A stretch of DNA of 64,000 nt. It comes from Hippophae tibetana (Eukaryota > Streptophyta > Magnoliopsida > Rosales > Elaeagnaceae). Shown here piece after piece: positions 31,400-45,000 of the stretch (position 1 is its first letter; each line of letters opens with the position of its first letter). A program made the position numbers and the translations under genes. Below the pieces are notes generated by a model. The model was given only the letters and a program-made list of their open reading frames with translations, had not been told where the DNA came from and made no database searches. Location: the NCBI GenBank assembly GCA_037013495.1, contig CM072812.1, positions 58,870,938 through 58,934,937 on the forward strand, read 5' to 3'.

Positions 31400-34300
31400 T
31401 TAAAAAAAGAAGTTATTAATTGGGGTTGCAACTTTAAACTTTTATAATTTCCAAATCGTGTATCGAAACTACTATTGTAATATATCAAATGGAAAGTTGT
31501 TTCGATTTCTAAAAATGCAAGAAAAGCATCAGTTCTATTCTCCAAATTTTTGAACCCAAATTCCATTTTTTATGCAACTTACCAATATCTTGAATTTTGT
31601 TAACACCATATATTGTTGTTTTCGGCTATTGTTCTTTAGGGTTCTAATTTAATCATCTTAGCCTCGTTTTATGTAATTCAATCGTTACTATTTATTTGAG
31701 TTTCTAGGTTATTCACCTATAGGTTACACATAATTTAGAATGGGAGCTTTGGTTTTTGAAAATAGGTTATATGTCTTTATCTATCCTTTTTTGAATTTTA
31801 GAATTAAAAAAATTATTAAGCATCAGTTCTATTCTCAAAATTTTTGAACCCAAATTCCATTTTTTATGCAACTTACCAATATCTTGAATTTTGTTAACAC
31901 CATATATTGTTGTTTTCGGCTATTGTTCTTTAGGGTTCTAATTTAATCATCTTAGCCTCGTTCTATGTAATTCAATGGTTACTATTTATTTGAGTTCCTA
32001 GGTTATTCACCTATAGGTTACACATAATTTAGAATGGGAGTTTTGGTTGTTGAAAATAGGTTATATGTCTTCATCTATCCTTTTTTGAATTTTAGAATTA
32101 AAAAAATTATTGTTTAATTGTTTTCTATTTTCTTGAGTGAAAAATCGTAGTAAAAAGAATGAAATTTAAGCCTTCATCTCTTGTGTTTTCTATCAGTTTT
32201 GTTGTCGTTGGTTTCATCTCTGGATTTCCTTTTATAGTTTTTCTACAAATTCTTCGTATCTTTTCTTTTTCTTTTTTTTATGTGTCCTAATCTATCTTTC
32301 TTCAAAAAAAAATAGGAATGCTCTAGAATGTCACAATTTAAAAAAAAGAAGTTATTAATTGAGGTTGCAACTTTAAACTTTTAAAATTTCCAAATCGTGT
32401 ATCGAAACTACTATTGTAATATGTCAAATGGAAAGTTGTATCCATTTCTAAAAATGCAATAAAAGCATCAGTTCTGTTCTCAAAATTTTTGAACCCAAAT
32501 TCCATTTTTTATGCAACTTACCAATATCTTGAATTTTGTTAACACCATATTGTGTTGTTTTCGGCTATTGTTCTTTAGGGTTCTAATTTAATCATCTTAG
32601 CCTCGTTTTATGTAATTCAATCGTTACTATTTATTTGAGTTTCTAGGTTATTCACCTATAGGTTACACATAATTTAGAATGGGAGCTTTGGTTTTTGAAA
32701 ATAGGTTATATGTCTTTATCTATCCTTTTTTGAATTTTAGAATTAAAAAAATTATTATTTAATTGTTTTCCACTTTGTGGAGTGAAAAATCATAGTAAAA
32801 AGAATGAAATTTAAGCCTTCTTCTCTTGTGTTTTCTATCAGTTTTGTTGTCGTTGGTTTCATCTCTGGATTACCTTTTTTAGTTTTTCTACAAATTCTTC
32901 GTATCTTTTCTTTTTCTTTATTTTATGTGTCCTAATCTATCTTTCTTCAAAAAACAAATAGGAATGCTCCAGAATATAACAATTTTAAAAAAAGAAGTTA
33001 TTAATTGGGGTTGCAACTTTAAACTTTTATAATTTCCAAATCGTGTATCGAAACTACTATTGTAATATATCAAATTGAAAGTTGTTTCGATTTCTAAAAA
33101 TGCAATAAAAGCATCAGTTTTGTTCTCAAAATTTTTAAACCCAAATTCCATTTTTTATGCAACTTACCAATATCTTGAATTTTGATAACACCATATATTG
33201 TTGTTTTCGGCTATTGTTCTTTAGGGTTCTAATTTAATCATCTTAGCCTCGTTCTATGTAATTCAATCGTTACTATTTCTTTGAGTTCCTAGGTTATTCA
33301 CCTATAGGTTACACATAATTTAGAATGGGAGTTTTGGTTGTTGAAAATAGGTTATATGTCTTCATCTATCCTTTTTTGAATTTTAGAATTAAAAAAATTA
33401 TTATTTAATTTTTTTCTTCTTTGTTGAGTGAAAAATCATTGTAAAAAGAATGAAATTTAAGCCTTCATCTCTTGTGTTTTCTATGAGTTTTGTTGTCGTT
33501 GGTTTCATCTCTGGATTACCTTTTTTAGTTTTTCTACAAATTCTTCGTATCTTTTCTTTTTCTTTATTTTATGTGTCCTAATCTATCTTTCTTCAAAAAA
33601 CAAATAGGAATTCTCCAGAATGTCACAATTTTAAAAAAAGAAGTTATTAATTAGGGTTGCAACTTTAAACTTTTAAAATTTCCAAATCGTGTATCGAAAC
33701 TACAATTGTAATATATCAAATTGAAAGTTGTTTCGATTTCTAAAAATGCAATAAAAGCATCAGTTCTGTTCTCAAAAGTTTTGAACCCAAATTCCATTTT
33801 TTATGCAACTTACCAATATCTTGAATTTTGTTAACACCATATATTGTTGTTTTCGGCTATTGTTCTTTAGGGTTCTAATTTAATCATCTTAGCCTCGTTC
33901 TATGTAATTCAATGGTTAATATTTCTTTGAGTTCCTAGGTTATTCACCTATAGGTTACACATAATTTAGAATGGGAGTTTTGGTTGTTGAAAATAGGTTA
34001 TATGTCTTCATCTATCCTTTTTTGAATTTTAGAATTAAAAAAATTATTGTTTAATTGTTTTCTACTTTCTTGAGTGAAAAATCATAGTAAAAAGCATGAA
34101 ATTTTATCCTTCATATCTTGTATTTTCTATTAGTTTTGTTGTCGTTGGTTTCATCTTTGGATTTCCTTTTGTAGTTTTTCTACAAATTCTTCGTATATTT
34201 TCCTTTTCTTTTTTTTATGTGTCCTAAGCTATCTTTCTTCAAAAAAAAAAAATAGGAATGCTCAAGCATGTCACAATTTAACAAAAAAAAAGTTATTAAT

Positions 34301-37100
34301 TGGGGTTGCAACTTTAACCTTTTAAAATTTTCAAATCATTTATCGAAAATACTATTGTAATATATCAAATGGAAAGTTGTTTCGATTTCTAAAAATGCAA
34401 TAAAAGCATCAGTTCTGTTCTCAAAATTTTTGAACCCAAATTCCATTTTTTATGCAACTTACCAATATCTTGAATTTTGTTAACACCATATATTGTTGTT
34501 TTCGGCTATTGTTCTTTAGGGTTCTAATTTAATCATCTTAGCCTCGTTCTATGTAATTCAATCGTTAATATTTCTTTGAGTTCCTAGGTTATTCACCTAT
34601 AGGTTACTCATAATTTAGAATGGGAGCTTTGATTGTTGAAAATAGGTTATATGTCTTCATCTATACTTTTTTGAATTTTAGAATTAAAAAAATTATTCTT
34701 TAATTGTTTTCTACATTCTTGAGTGAAAAATCATTGTAAAAAGCATGAAATTTTATCCTTCATCTCTTGTGTTTTCTTTCAATTTTGTCGTCGTTGTTTT
34801 AATCTTTGGATTTGCTTTTGTAGTTTTTCTTCAAATTCTTCGTATCTTTTTTTTTTATGTGTCCTAATCTATCTTTCTTAAAAAAAAAAATAGGAATGCT
34901 CCAGAATGTCACAATTTTAAAAAAAGAAGTTATTAATTGGGGTTGCAACTTTAAACTTTTAAAATTTCCAAATCGTGTATCGAAACTACTATTGTAATAT
35001 ATCAAATTGAAAGTTGTTTCGATTTCTAAAAATGCAATAAAAGCATCAGTTCTGTTCTCAAAAATTTTGAACCCAAATTCCATTTTTTATGCAACTTACC
35101 AATATCTTGAATTTTGTTAACACCATATTGTGTTGTTTTCGGCTATTGTTCTTTAGAGTTCTAATTTAATCATCTTAGCCTCGTTTTATGTAATTCAATC
35201 GTTACTATGTATTTGAGTTCCTAGGTTATTCACCTATAGGTTACACATAATTTAGAATGGGAGTTTTGGTTGTTGAAAATAGGTTATATGTCTTCATCTA
35301 TCCTTTTTTGAATTTTAGAATTAAAAAAATTATTATTTAATTGTTTTCTACTTTCTTGAGTGAAAAATCGTAGTAAAAAGAATGAAATTTAAGCCTTCAT
35401 CTCTTGTGTTTTCTATCAGTTTTGTTGTCGTTGGTTTCATCTCTGGATTTCCTTTTATAGTTTTTCTACAAATTCTTCGTATCTTTTCTTTTTCTTTTTT
35501 TTATGTGTCCTAATCTATCTTTCTTCAAAAAAAAAATAGGAATGCTCCAGAATGTCACAATTTTAAAAAAAGAAGTTATTAATTGGGGTTGCAACTTTAA
35601 ACTTTTAAAATTTCCAAATCGTGTATCGAAACTACTATTGTAACATGTCAATTGGAAAGTTGTATCCATTTCTAAAAATGCAATAAAAGCATCAGTTCTG
35701 TTCTCAAAATTTTTGAACCCAAATTCCATTTTTTATGCAACTTACCAATATCTTGAATTTTGTTAACACCATATTGTGTTGTTTTCGACTATTGTTCTTT
35801 AGGGTTCTAATTTAATCATCTTAGCCTCGTTATATGTAATTCAATCGTTACTATTTATTTGAGTTCCTAGGTTATTCACCTATAGGTTACACATAATTTA
35901 GAATGGGAGCTTTGGTTTTTTAAAATAGGTTATATGTCTTCATCTATACTTTTTTGAATTTTAGAATTAAAAAAATTATTCTTTAATTGTTTTCTACTTT
36001 CTTGAGTGAAAAATCATAGTAAAAAGCATGAAATTTTATCCTTCATCTCTTTTGTTTTCTTTCAATTTTGTCGTCGTTGTTTTAATCTTTGGATTTGCTT
36101 TTGTAGTTTTTCTTCAAATTCTTCGTATCTTTTTTTTTTATGTGTCCTAATCTATCTTTCTTCAAAAAAAAAATATGAATGCTCAAGCATGTCACAATTT
36201 AAAAAAAAAAGAAGTTATTAATTGGGGTTGCAACTTTAAACTTTTAAAATTTCCAAATCGTCTATCGAAACTACTATTGTAATATATCAAATGGAAAGTT
36301 GTTTCGATTTCTAAAAATGCAATAAAAGCATCTGTTCTTTTCTCAAAATTTTTGAACCCAAATTCCATTTTTTATGCAACTTACAATATCTTAAAGTTTG
36401 TTCACAGCATATTGCGTTCTTTTCGGCTCTTGTTCTTTAGTGTTCTAATTTAATCATCTTAGCCTCGTTCTATGTAATTCAATCGTTAGTATTTGTTTGA
36501 GTTCCTAGGTTATTCACCTATAGGTTACACATAATTTAGAATGGGAGCTTTGGTTGTTGAAAATAGGTTATATGTCTTCATCTATCCTTTTTTGAATTTT
36601 AGAATTAAAAAAATTATTATTTAATTGTTTTCTACTTTCTTGAGTGAAAAATAGTAGTAAAAAGAATGAAATTTAATCCTTCATCTCTTGTGTTTTCTCT
36701 CAGTTTTGTTTTCGTTGGTTTCAACTCTGGATTTCCTTTGGTAGTTTTTCTACAAATTCTTCGTATCTTTTCATTTTCTTTATTTTATGTGTCCTAATCT
36801 ATCTTTCTTCAAAAGATAAAAAAATAGGAATACTCCAGAATGTCACAATTTTTAAAAAAGAAGTTATTAATTGGGGTTGCAACTTTAAACTTTTAAAATT
36901 TCCAAATCGTCTATCGAAACTACTATTGTAATATATCAAATGGAAAGTTGTTTCGATTTCTAAAAATGCAATAAAAGCATCAGTTCTGTTCTCAAAATTT
37001 TTGAACCCAAATTCCATTTTTTATGCAACTTACCAATATCTGGAATTTTGTTAACACCATATTGTGTTGTTTTCGGCTATTGTTCTTTAGGGTTCTAATT
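31400..37100. repeat. Large duplicated satellite block, copy P1
   Basis: It matches about 42.0-47.7 kb at an offset of 10610 bp. Shared private features are the CTATTCTCCAAA variant (31535 and 42145), the truncated 294-bp monomer with the same junction, AGAATATAAC (near 32973 and 43583), and AATGGTTAAT (33911 and 44521). Block ends are approximate. Confidence 0.75.
31532..31825. repeat. Truncated satellite monomer (294 bp)
   Basis: This unit lacks about 350 bp of the usual monomer. AAAAAAATTATTA runs straight into AGCATCAGTT instead of continuing with TTTAATTG. The identical junction occurs in 42142-42435, so the deletion happened once and was then amplified with its block. Confidence 0.88.
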
Positions 37101-37120
37101 TAATCATCTTAGCCTCGTTC
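33900..37120. repeat. Right-arm 5-monomer higher-order repeat, unit Y1 (3220 bp)
   Basis: Diagnostic variants recur exactly 3220 bp downstream. The rare AATGGTTAAT is at 33911 and 37131, the TTGTAACATGTC variant is in both units, and TCTTTTGTTTTC near 36048 recurs near 39268. Five monomers of about 644 bp give the period. A third copy starts at 44521 and is patched around 46.4-46.8 kb. Confidence 0.8.
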
Positions 37121-40100
37121 TATGTAATTCAATGGTTAATATTTCTTTGAGTTCCTAGGTTATTCACCTATAGGTTACACATAATTTAGAATGGGAGTTT
37201 TGGTTGTTGAAAATAGGTTATATGTCTTCATCTATCCTTTTTTGAATTTTAGAATTAAAAAAATTATTGTTTAATTGTTTTCTACTTTCTTGAGTGAAAA
37301 ATCATAGTAAAAAGCATGAAATTTTATCCTTCATATCTTGTATTTTCTATTAGTTTTGTTGTCGTTGGTTTCATCTTTGGATTTCCTTTTGTAGTTTTTC
37401 TACAAATTCTTCGTATATTTTCCTTTTCTTTTTTTTATGTGTCCTAAGCTATCTTTCTTCAAAAAAAAAAAATAGGAATGCTCAAGCATGTCACAATTTA
37501 ACAAAAAAAAAGTTATTAATTGGGGTTGCAACTTTAACCTTTTAAAATTTTCAAATCATTTATCGAAAATACTATTGTAATATATCAAATGGAAAGTTGT
37601 TTCGATTTCTAAAAATGCAATAAAAGCATCAGTTCTGTTCTCAAAATTTTTGAACCCAAATTCCATTTTTTATGGAACTTACCAATATCTTGAATTTTGT
37701 TAACACCATATATTGTTGTTTTCGGCTATTGTTCTTTAGGGTTCTAATTTAATCATCTTAGCCTCGTTCTATGTAATTCAATCGTTAATATTTCTTTGAG
37801 TTCCTAGGTTATTCACCTATAGGTTACTCATAATTTAGAATGGGAGCTTTGATTGTTGAAAATAGGTTATATGTCTTCATCTATACTTTTTTGAATTTTA
37901 GAATTAAAAAAATTATTCTTTAATTGTTTTCTACATTCTTGAGTGAAAAATCATTGTAAAAAGCATGAAATTTTATCCTTCATCTCTTGTGTTTTCTTTC
38001 AATTTTGTCGTCGTTGTTTTAATCTTTGGATTTGCTTTTGTAGTTTTTCTTCAAATTCTTCGTATCTTTTTTTTTTATGTGTCCTAATCTATCTTTCTTA
38101 AAAAAAAAAAATAGGAATGCTCCAGAATGTCACAATTTTAAAAAAAGAAGTTATTAATTGGGGTTGCAACTTTAAACTTTTAAAATTTCCAAATCGTGTA
38201 TCGAAACTACTATTGTAATATATCAAATTGAAAGTTGTTTCGATTTCTAAAAATGCAATAAAAGCATCAGTTCTGTTCTCAAAAATTTTGAACCCAAATT
38301 CCATTTTTTATGCAACTTACCAATATCTTGAATTTTGTTAACACCATATTGTGTTGTTTTCGGCTATTGTTCTTTAGAGTTCTAATTTAATCATCTTAGC
38401 CTCGTTTTATGTAATTCAATCGTTACTATTTATTTGAGTTCCTAGGTTATTCACCTATAGGTTACACATAATTTAGAATGGGAGTTTTGGTTGTTGAAAA
38501 TAGGTTATATGTCTTCATCTATCCTTTTTTGAATTTTAGAATTAAAAAAATTATTATTTAATTGTTTTCTACTTTCTTGAGTGAAAAATCGTAGTAAAAA
38601 GAATGAAATTTAAGCCTTCATCTCTTGTGTTTTCTATCAGTTTTGTTGTCGTTGGTTTCATCTCTGGATTTCCTTTTATAGTTTTTCTACAAATTCTTCG
38701 TATCTTTTCTTTTTCTTTTTTTTATGTGTCCTAATCTATCTTTCTTCAAAAAAAAATAGGAATGCTCCAGAATGTCACAATTTTAAAAAAAGAAGTTATT
38801 AATTGGGGTTGCAACTTTAAACTTTTAAAATTTCCAAATCGTGTATCGAAACTACTATTGTAACATGTCAATTGGAAAGTTGTATCCATTTCTAAAAATG
38901 CAATAAAAGCATCAGTTCTGTTCTCAAAATTTTTGAACCCAAATTCCATTTTTTATGCAACTTACCAATATCTTGAATTTTGTTAACACCATATTGTGTT
39001 GTTTTCGACTATTGTTCTTTAGGGTTCTAATTTAATCATCTTAGCCTCGTTATATGTAATTCAATCGTTACTATTTATTTGAGTTCCTAGGTTATTCACC
39101 TATAGGTTACACATAATTTAGAATGGGAGCTTTGGTTTTTTAAAATAGGTTATATGTCTTCATCTATACTTTTTTGAATTTTAGAATTAAAAAAATTATT
39201 CTTTAATTGTTTTCTACTTTCTTGAGTGAAAAATCATAGTAAAAAGCATGAAATTTTATCCTTCATCTCTTTTGTTTTCTTTCAATTTTGTCGTCGTTGT
39301 TTTAATCTTTGGATTTGCTTTTGTAGTTTTTCTTCAAATTCTTCGTATCTTTTTTTTTTATGTGTCCTAATCTATCTTTCTTCAAAAAAAAAATATGAAT
39401 GCTCAAGCATGTCACAATTTAAAAAAAAAAGAAGTTATTAATTGGGGTTGCAACTTTAAACTTTTAAAATTTCCAAATCGTCTATCGAAACTACTATTGT
39501 AATATATCAAATGGAAAGTTGTTTCGATTTCTAAAAATGCAATAAAAGCATCTGTTCTTTTCTCAAAATTTTTGAACCCAAATTCCATTTTTTATGCAAC
39601 TTACAATATCTTAAAGTTTGTTCACAGCATATTGCGTTCTTTTCGGCACTTGTTCTTTAGTGTTCTAATTTAATCATCTTAGCCTCGTTCTATGTAATTC
39701 AATCGTTAGTATTTGTTTGAGTTCCTAGGTTATTCACCTATAGGTTACACATAATTTAGAATGGGAGCTTTGGTTGTTGAAAATAGGTTATATGTCTTCA
39801 TCTATCCTTTTTTGAATTTTAGAATTAAAAAAATTATTATTTAATTGTTTTCTACTTTCTTGAGTGAAAAATAGTAGTAAAAAGAATGAAATTTAATCCT
39901 TCATCTCTTGTGTTTTCTATCAGTTTTGTTTTCGTTGGTTTCAACTCTGGATTTCCTTTGGTAGTTTTTCTACAAATTCTTCGTATCTTTTCATTTTCTT
40001 TATTTTATGTGTCCTAATCTATCTTTCTTCAAAAGATAAAAAAATAGGAATACTCCAGAATGTCACAATTTTTAAAAAAGAAGTTATTAATTGGGGTTGC

Positions 40101-40340
40101 AACTTTAAACTTTTAAAATTTCCAAATCGTCTATCGAAACTACTATTGTAATATATCAAATGGAAAGTTGTTTCGATTTCTAAAAATGCAATAAAAGCAT
40201 CAGTTCTGTTCTCAAAATTTTTGAACCCAAATTCCATTTTTTATGCAACTTACCAATATCTGGAATTTTGTTAACACCATATTGTGTTGTTTTCGGCTAT
40301 TGTTCTTTAGGGTTCTAATTTAATCATCTTAGCCTCGTTT
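37120..40340. repeat. Right-arm 5-monomer higher-order repeat, unit Y2
   Basis: Tandem copy of the preceding 3220-bp unit, nearly identical by eye. It ends near 40.34 kb, where the variant changes to the CCTCGTTTTATG type. The high identity suggests a recent tandem duplication. Confidence 0.8.
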
Positions 40341-42009
40341 TATGTAATTCAATCGTTACTATTTATTTGAGTTCCTAGGTTATTCACCTATAGGTTACAC
40401 ATAATTTAGAATGTGAGCTTTGGTTTTTGAAAATAGGTTATATGTCTTCATCTATCCTTTTTTGAATTTTAGAATTAAAAAAATTATTATTTAATTGTTT
40501 TCTACTTTCTTGAGTGAAAAATCGTAGTAAAAAGAATGAAATTTAAGCCTTCATCTCTTGTGTTTTCTATCAGTTTTGTTGTCGTTGGTTTCATCTCTGG
40601 ATTACCTTTTTTAGTTTTTCTACAAATTCTTCGTATCTTTTCTTTTTCTTTATTTTATGTGTCCTAATCTATCTTTCTTCAAAAAACAAATAGGAATGCT
40701 CCAGAATGTCACAATTTTTAAAAAAGAAGTTATTAATTGGGGTTGCAACTTTAAACTTTTATAATTTCCAAATCGTGTATCGAAACTACTATTGTAATAT
40801 ATCAAATTGAAAGTTGTTTCGATTTCTAAAAATGCAAGAAAAGCATCAGTTCTGTTCTCAAAATTTTTGAACCCAAATTCCATTTTTTATGCAACTTACC
40901 AATATCTTGAATTTTGTTAACACCATATATTGTTGTTTTCGGCTATTGTTCTTTAGGGTTCTAATTTAATCATCTTAGCCTCGTTCTATGTAATTCAATC
41001 GTTACTATTTCTTTGAGTTCCTAGGTTATTCACCTATAGGTTACACATAATTTAGAATGGGAGTTTTGGTTGTTGAAAATAGGTTATATGTCTTCATATA
41101 TCCTTTTTTGAATTTTAGAATTAAAAAAATTATTATTTAATTTTTTTCTTCTTTGTTGAGTGAAAAATCATTGTAAAAAGAATGAAATTTAAGCCTTCAT
41201 CTCTTGTGTTTTCTATGAGTTTTGTTGTCGTTGGTTTCATCTCTGGATTACCTTTTTTAGTTTTTCTACAAATTCTTCGTATCTTTTCTTTTTCTTTATT
41301 TTATGTGTCCTAATCTATCTTTCTTCAAAAAAACAAATAGGAATTCTCCAGAATGTCACAATTTTAAAAAAAGAAGTTATTAATTAGGGTTGCAACTTTA
41401 AACTTTTAAAATTTCCAAATCGTGTATCGAAACTACAATTGTAATATATCAAATTGAAAGTTGTTTCGATTTCTAAAAATGCAATAAAAGCATCAGTTCT
41501 GTTCTCAAAATTTTTGAACCCAAATTCCATTTTTTATGCAACTTACCAATATCTTGAATTTTGTTAACATCATATTGTGTTGTTTTCGGCTATTGTTCTT
41601 TAGGGTTCTAATTTAATCATCTTAGCCTCGTTCTATGTAATTCAATCGTTACTATTTCTTTGAGTTCCTAGGTTATTCACCTATAGGTTATACATAATTT
41701 AGAATGGGAGTTTTGGTTGTTGAAAATAGGTTATATGTCTTCATCTATCCTTTTTTGAATTATAGAATTAAAAAAATTATTATTTAATTGTTTTCTACTT
41801 TCTTGAGTGAAAAATCGTAGTAAAAAGAATGAAATTTAAGCCTTCATCTCTTGTGTTTTCTATCAGTTTTGTTGTCGTTGGTTTCATCTCTGGATTTCCT
41901 TTTATAGTTTTTCTACAAATTCTTCGTATCTTTTCTTTTTCTCTTTTTTATGTGTCCTAATCTATCTTTCTTCAAAAAACAAATAGGAATGCTCCAGAAT
42001 GTCACAATT

Positions 42010-45000
42010 TTAAAAAAAGAAGTTATTAATTGGGGTTGCAACTTTAAACTTTTATAATTTCCAAATCGTGTATCGAAACTACTATTGTAATATATCAAAT
42101 GGAAAGTTGTTTCGATTTCTAAAAATGCAAGAAAAGCATCAGTTCTATTCTCCAAATTTTTGAACCCAAATTCCATTTTTTATGCAACTTACCAATATCT
42201 TGAATTTTGTTAACACCATATATTGTTGTTTTCGGCTATTGTTCTTTAGGGTTCTAATTTAATCATCTTAGCCTCGTTTTATGTAATTCAATCGTTACTA
42301 TTTATTTGAGTTTCTAGGTTATTCACCTATAGGTTACACATAATTTAGAATGGGAGCTTTGGTTTTTGAAAATAGGTTATATGTCTTTATCTATCCTTTT
42401 TTGAATTTTAGAATTAAAAAAATTATTAAGCATCAGTTCTGTTCTCAAAATTTTTGAACCCAAATTCCATTTTTTATGCAACTTACCAATATCTTGAATT
42501 TTGTTAACACCATATATTGTTGTTTTCGGCTATTGTTCTTTAGGGTTCTAATTTAATCATCTTAGCCTCGTTCTATGTAATTCAATGGTTACTATTTATT
42601 TGAGTTCCTAGGTTATTCACCTATAGGTTACACATAATTTAGAATGGGAGTTTTGGTTGTTGAAAATAGGTTATATGTCTTCATCTATCCTTTTTTGAAT
42701 TTTAGAATTAAAAAAATTATTGTTTAATTGTTTTCTACTTTCTTGAGTGAAAAATCGTAGTAAAAAGAATGAAATTTAAGCCTTCATCTCTTGTGTTTTC
42801 TATCAGTTTTGTTGTCGTTGGTTTCATCTCTGGATTTCCTTTTATAGTTTTTCTACAAATTCTTCGTATCTTTTCTTTTTCTTTTTTTTATGTGTCCTAA
42901 TCTATCTTTCTTCAAAAAAAAATAGGAATGCTCTAGAATGTCACAATTTAAAAAAAAGAAGTTATTAATTGAGGTTGCAACTTTAAACTTTTAAAATTTC
43001 CAAATCGTGTATCGAAACTACTATTGTAATATGTCAAATGGAAAGTTGTATCCATTTCTAAAAATGCAATAAAAGCATCAGTTCTGTTCTCAAAATTTTT
43101 GAACCCAAATTCCATTTTTTATGCAACTTACCAATATCTTGAATTTTGTTAACACCATATTGTGTTGTTTTCGGCTATTGTTCTTTAGGGTTCTAATTTA
43201 ATCATCTTAGCCTCGTTTTATGTAATTCAATCGTTACTATTTATTTGAGTTTCTAGGTTATTCACCTATAGGTTACACATAATTTAGAATGGGAGCTTTG
43301 GTTTTTGAAAATAGGTTATATGTCTTTATCTATCCTTTTTTGAATTTTAGAATTAAAAAAATTATTATTTAATTGTTTTCCACTTTGTGGAGTGAAAAAT
43401 CATAGTAAAAAGAATGAAATTTAAGCCTTCATCTCTTGTGTTTTCTATCAGTTTTGTTGTCGTTGGTTTCATCTCTGGATTACCTTTTTTAGTTTTTCTA
43501 CAAATTCTTCGTATCTTTTCTTTTTCTTTATTTTATGTGTCCTAATCTATCTTTCTTCAAAAAACAAATAGGAATGCTCCAGAATATAACAATTTTAAAA
43601 AAAGAAGTTATTAATTGGGGTTGCAACTTTAAACTTTTATAATTTCCAAATCGTTTATCGAAACTACTATTGTAATATATCAAATTGAAAGTTGTTTCGA
43701 TTTCTAAAAATGCAATAAAAGCATCAGTTCTGTTCTCAAAATTTTTAAACCCAAATTCCATTTTTTATGCAACTTACCAATATCTTGAATTTTGTTAACA
43801 CCATATATTGTTGTTTTCGGCTATTGTTCTTTAGGGTTCTAATTTAATCATCTTAGCCTCGTTCTATGTAATTCAATCGTTACTATTTCTTTGAGTTCCT
43901 AGGTTATGCACCTATAGGTTACACATAATTTAGAATGGGAGTTTTGGTTGTTGAAAATAGGTTATATGTCTTCATCTATCCTTTTTTGAATTTTAGAATT
44001 AAAAAAATTATTATTTAATTTTTTTCTTCTTTGTTGAGTGAAAAATCATTGTAAAAAGAATGAAATTTAAGCCTTCATCTCTTGTGTTTTCTATGAGTTT
44101 TGTTGTCGTTGGTTTCATCTCTGGATTACCTTTTTTAGTTTTTCTACAAATTCTTCGTATCTTTTCTTTTTCTTTATTTTATGTGTCCTAATCTATCTTT
44201 CTTCAAAAAACAAATAGGAATTCTCCAGAATGTCACAATTTAAAAAAAAGAAGTTATTAATTAGGGTTGCAACTTTAAACTTTTAAAATTTCCAAATCGT
44301 GTATCGAAACTACAATTGTAATATATCAAATTGAAAGTTGTTTCGATTTCTAAAAATGCAATAAAAGCATCAGTTCTGTTCTCAAAAGTTTTGAACCCAA
44401 ATTCCATTTTTTATGCAACTTACCAATATCTTGAATTTTGTTAACACCATATATTGTTGTTTTCGGCTATTGTTCTTTAGGGTTCTAATTTAATCATCTT
44501 AGCCTCGTTCTATGTAATTCAATGGTTAATATTTCTTTGAGTTCCTAGGTTATTCACCTATAGGTTACACATAATTTAGAATGGGAGTTTTGGTTGTTGA
44601 AAATAGGTTATATGTCTTCATCTATCCTTTTTTGAATTTTAGAATTAAAAAAATTATTGTTTAATTGTTTTCTACTTTCTTGAGTGAAAAATCATAGTAA
44701 AAAGCATGAAATTTTATCCTTCATATCTTGTATTTTCTATTAGTTTTGTTGTCGTTGGTTTCATCTTTGGATTTCCTTTTGTAGTTTTTCTACAAATTCT
44801 TCGTATATTTTCCTTTTCTTTTTTTTATGTGTCCTAAGCTATCTTTCTTCAAAAAAAAAAATAGGAATGCTCAAGCATGTCACAATTTAACAAAAAAAAA
44901 GTTATTAATTGGGGTTGCAACTTTAAACTTTTAAAATTTTCAAATCATTTATCGAAAATACTATTGTAATATATCAAATGGAAAGTTGTTTCGATTTCTA

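Noticed and set aside
31826..42142. A second mobile element bounded by the two truncated monomers
   Set aside because: The interval is satellite throughout. The paired truncations are explained by block duplication at 10610 bp.
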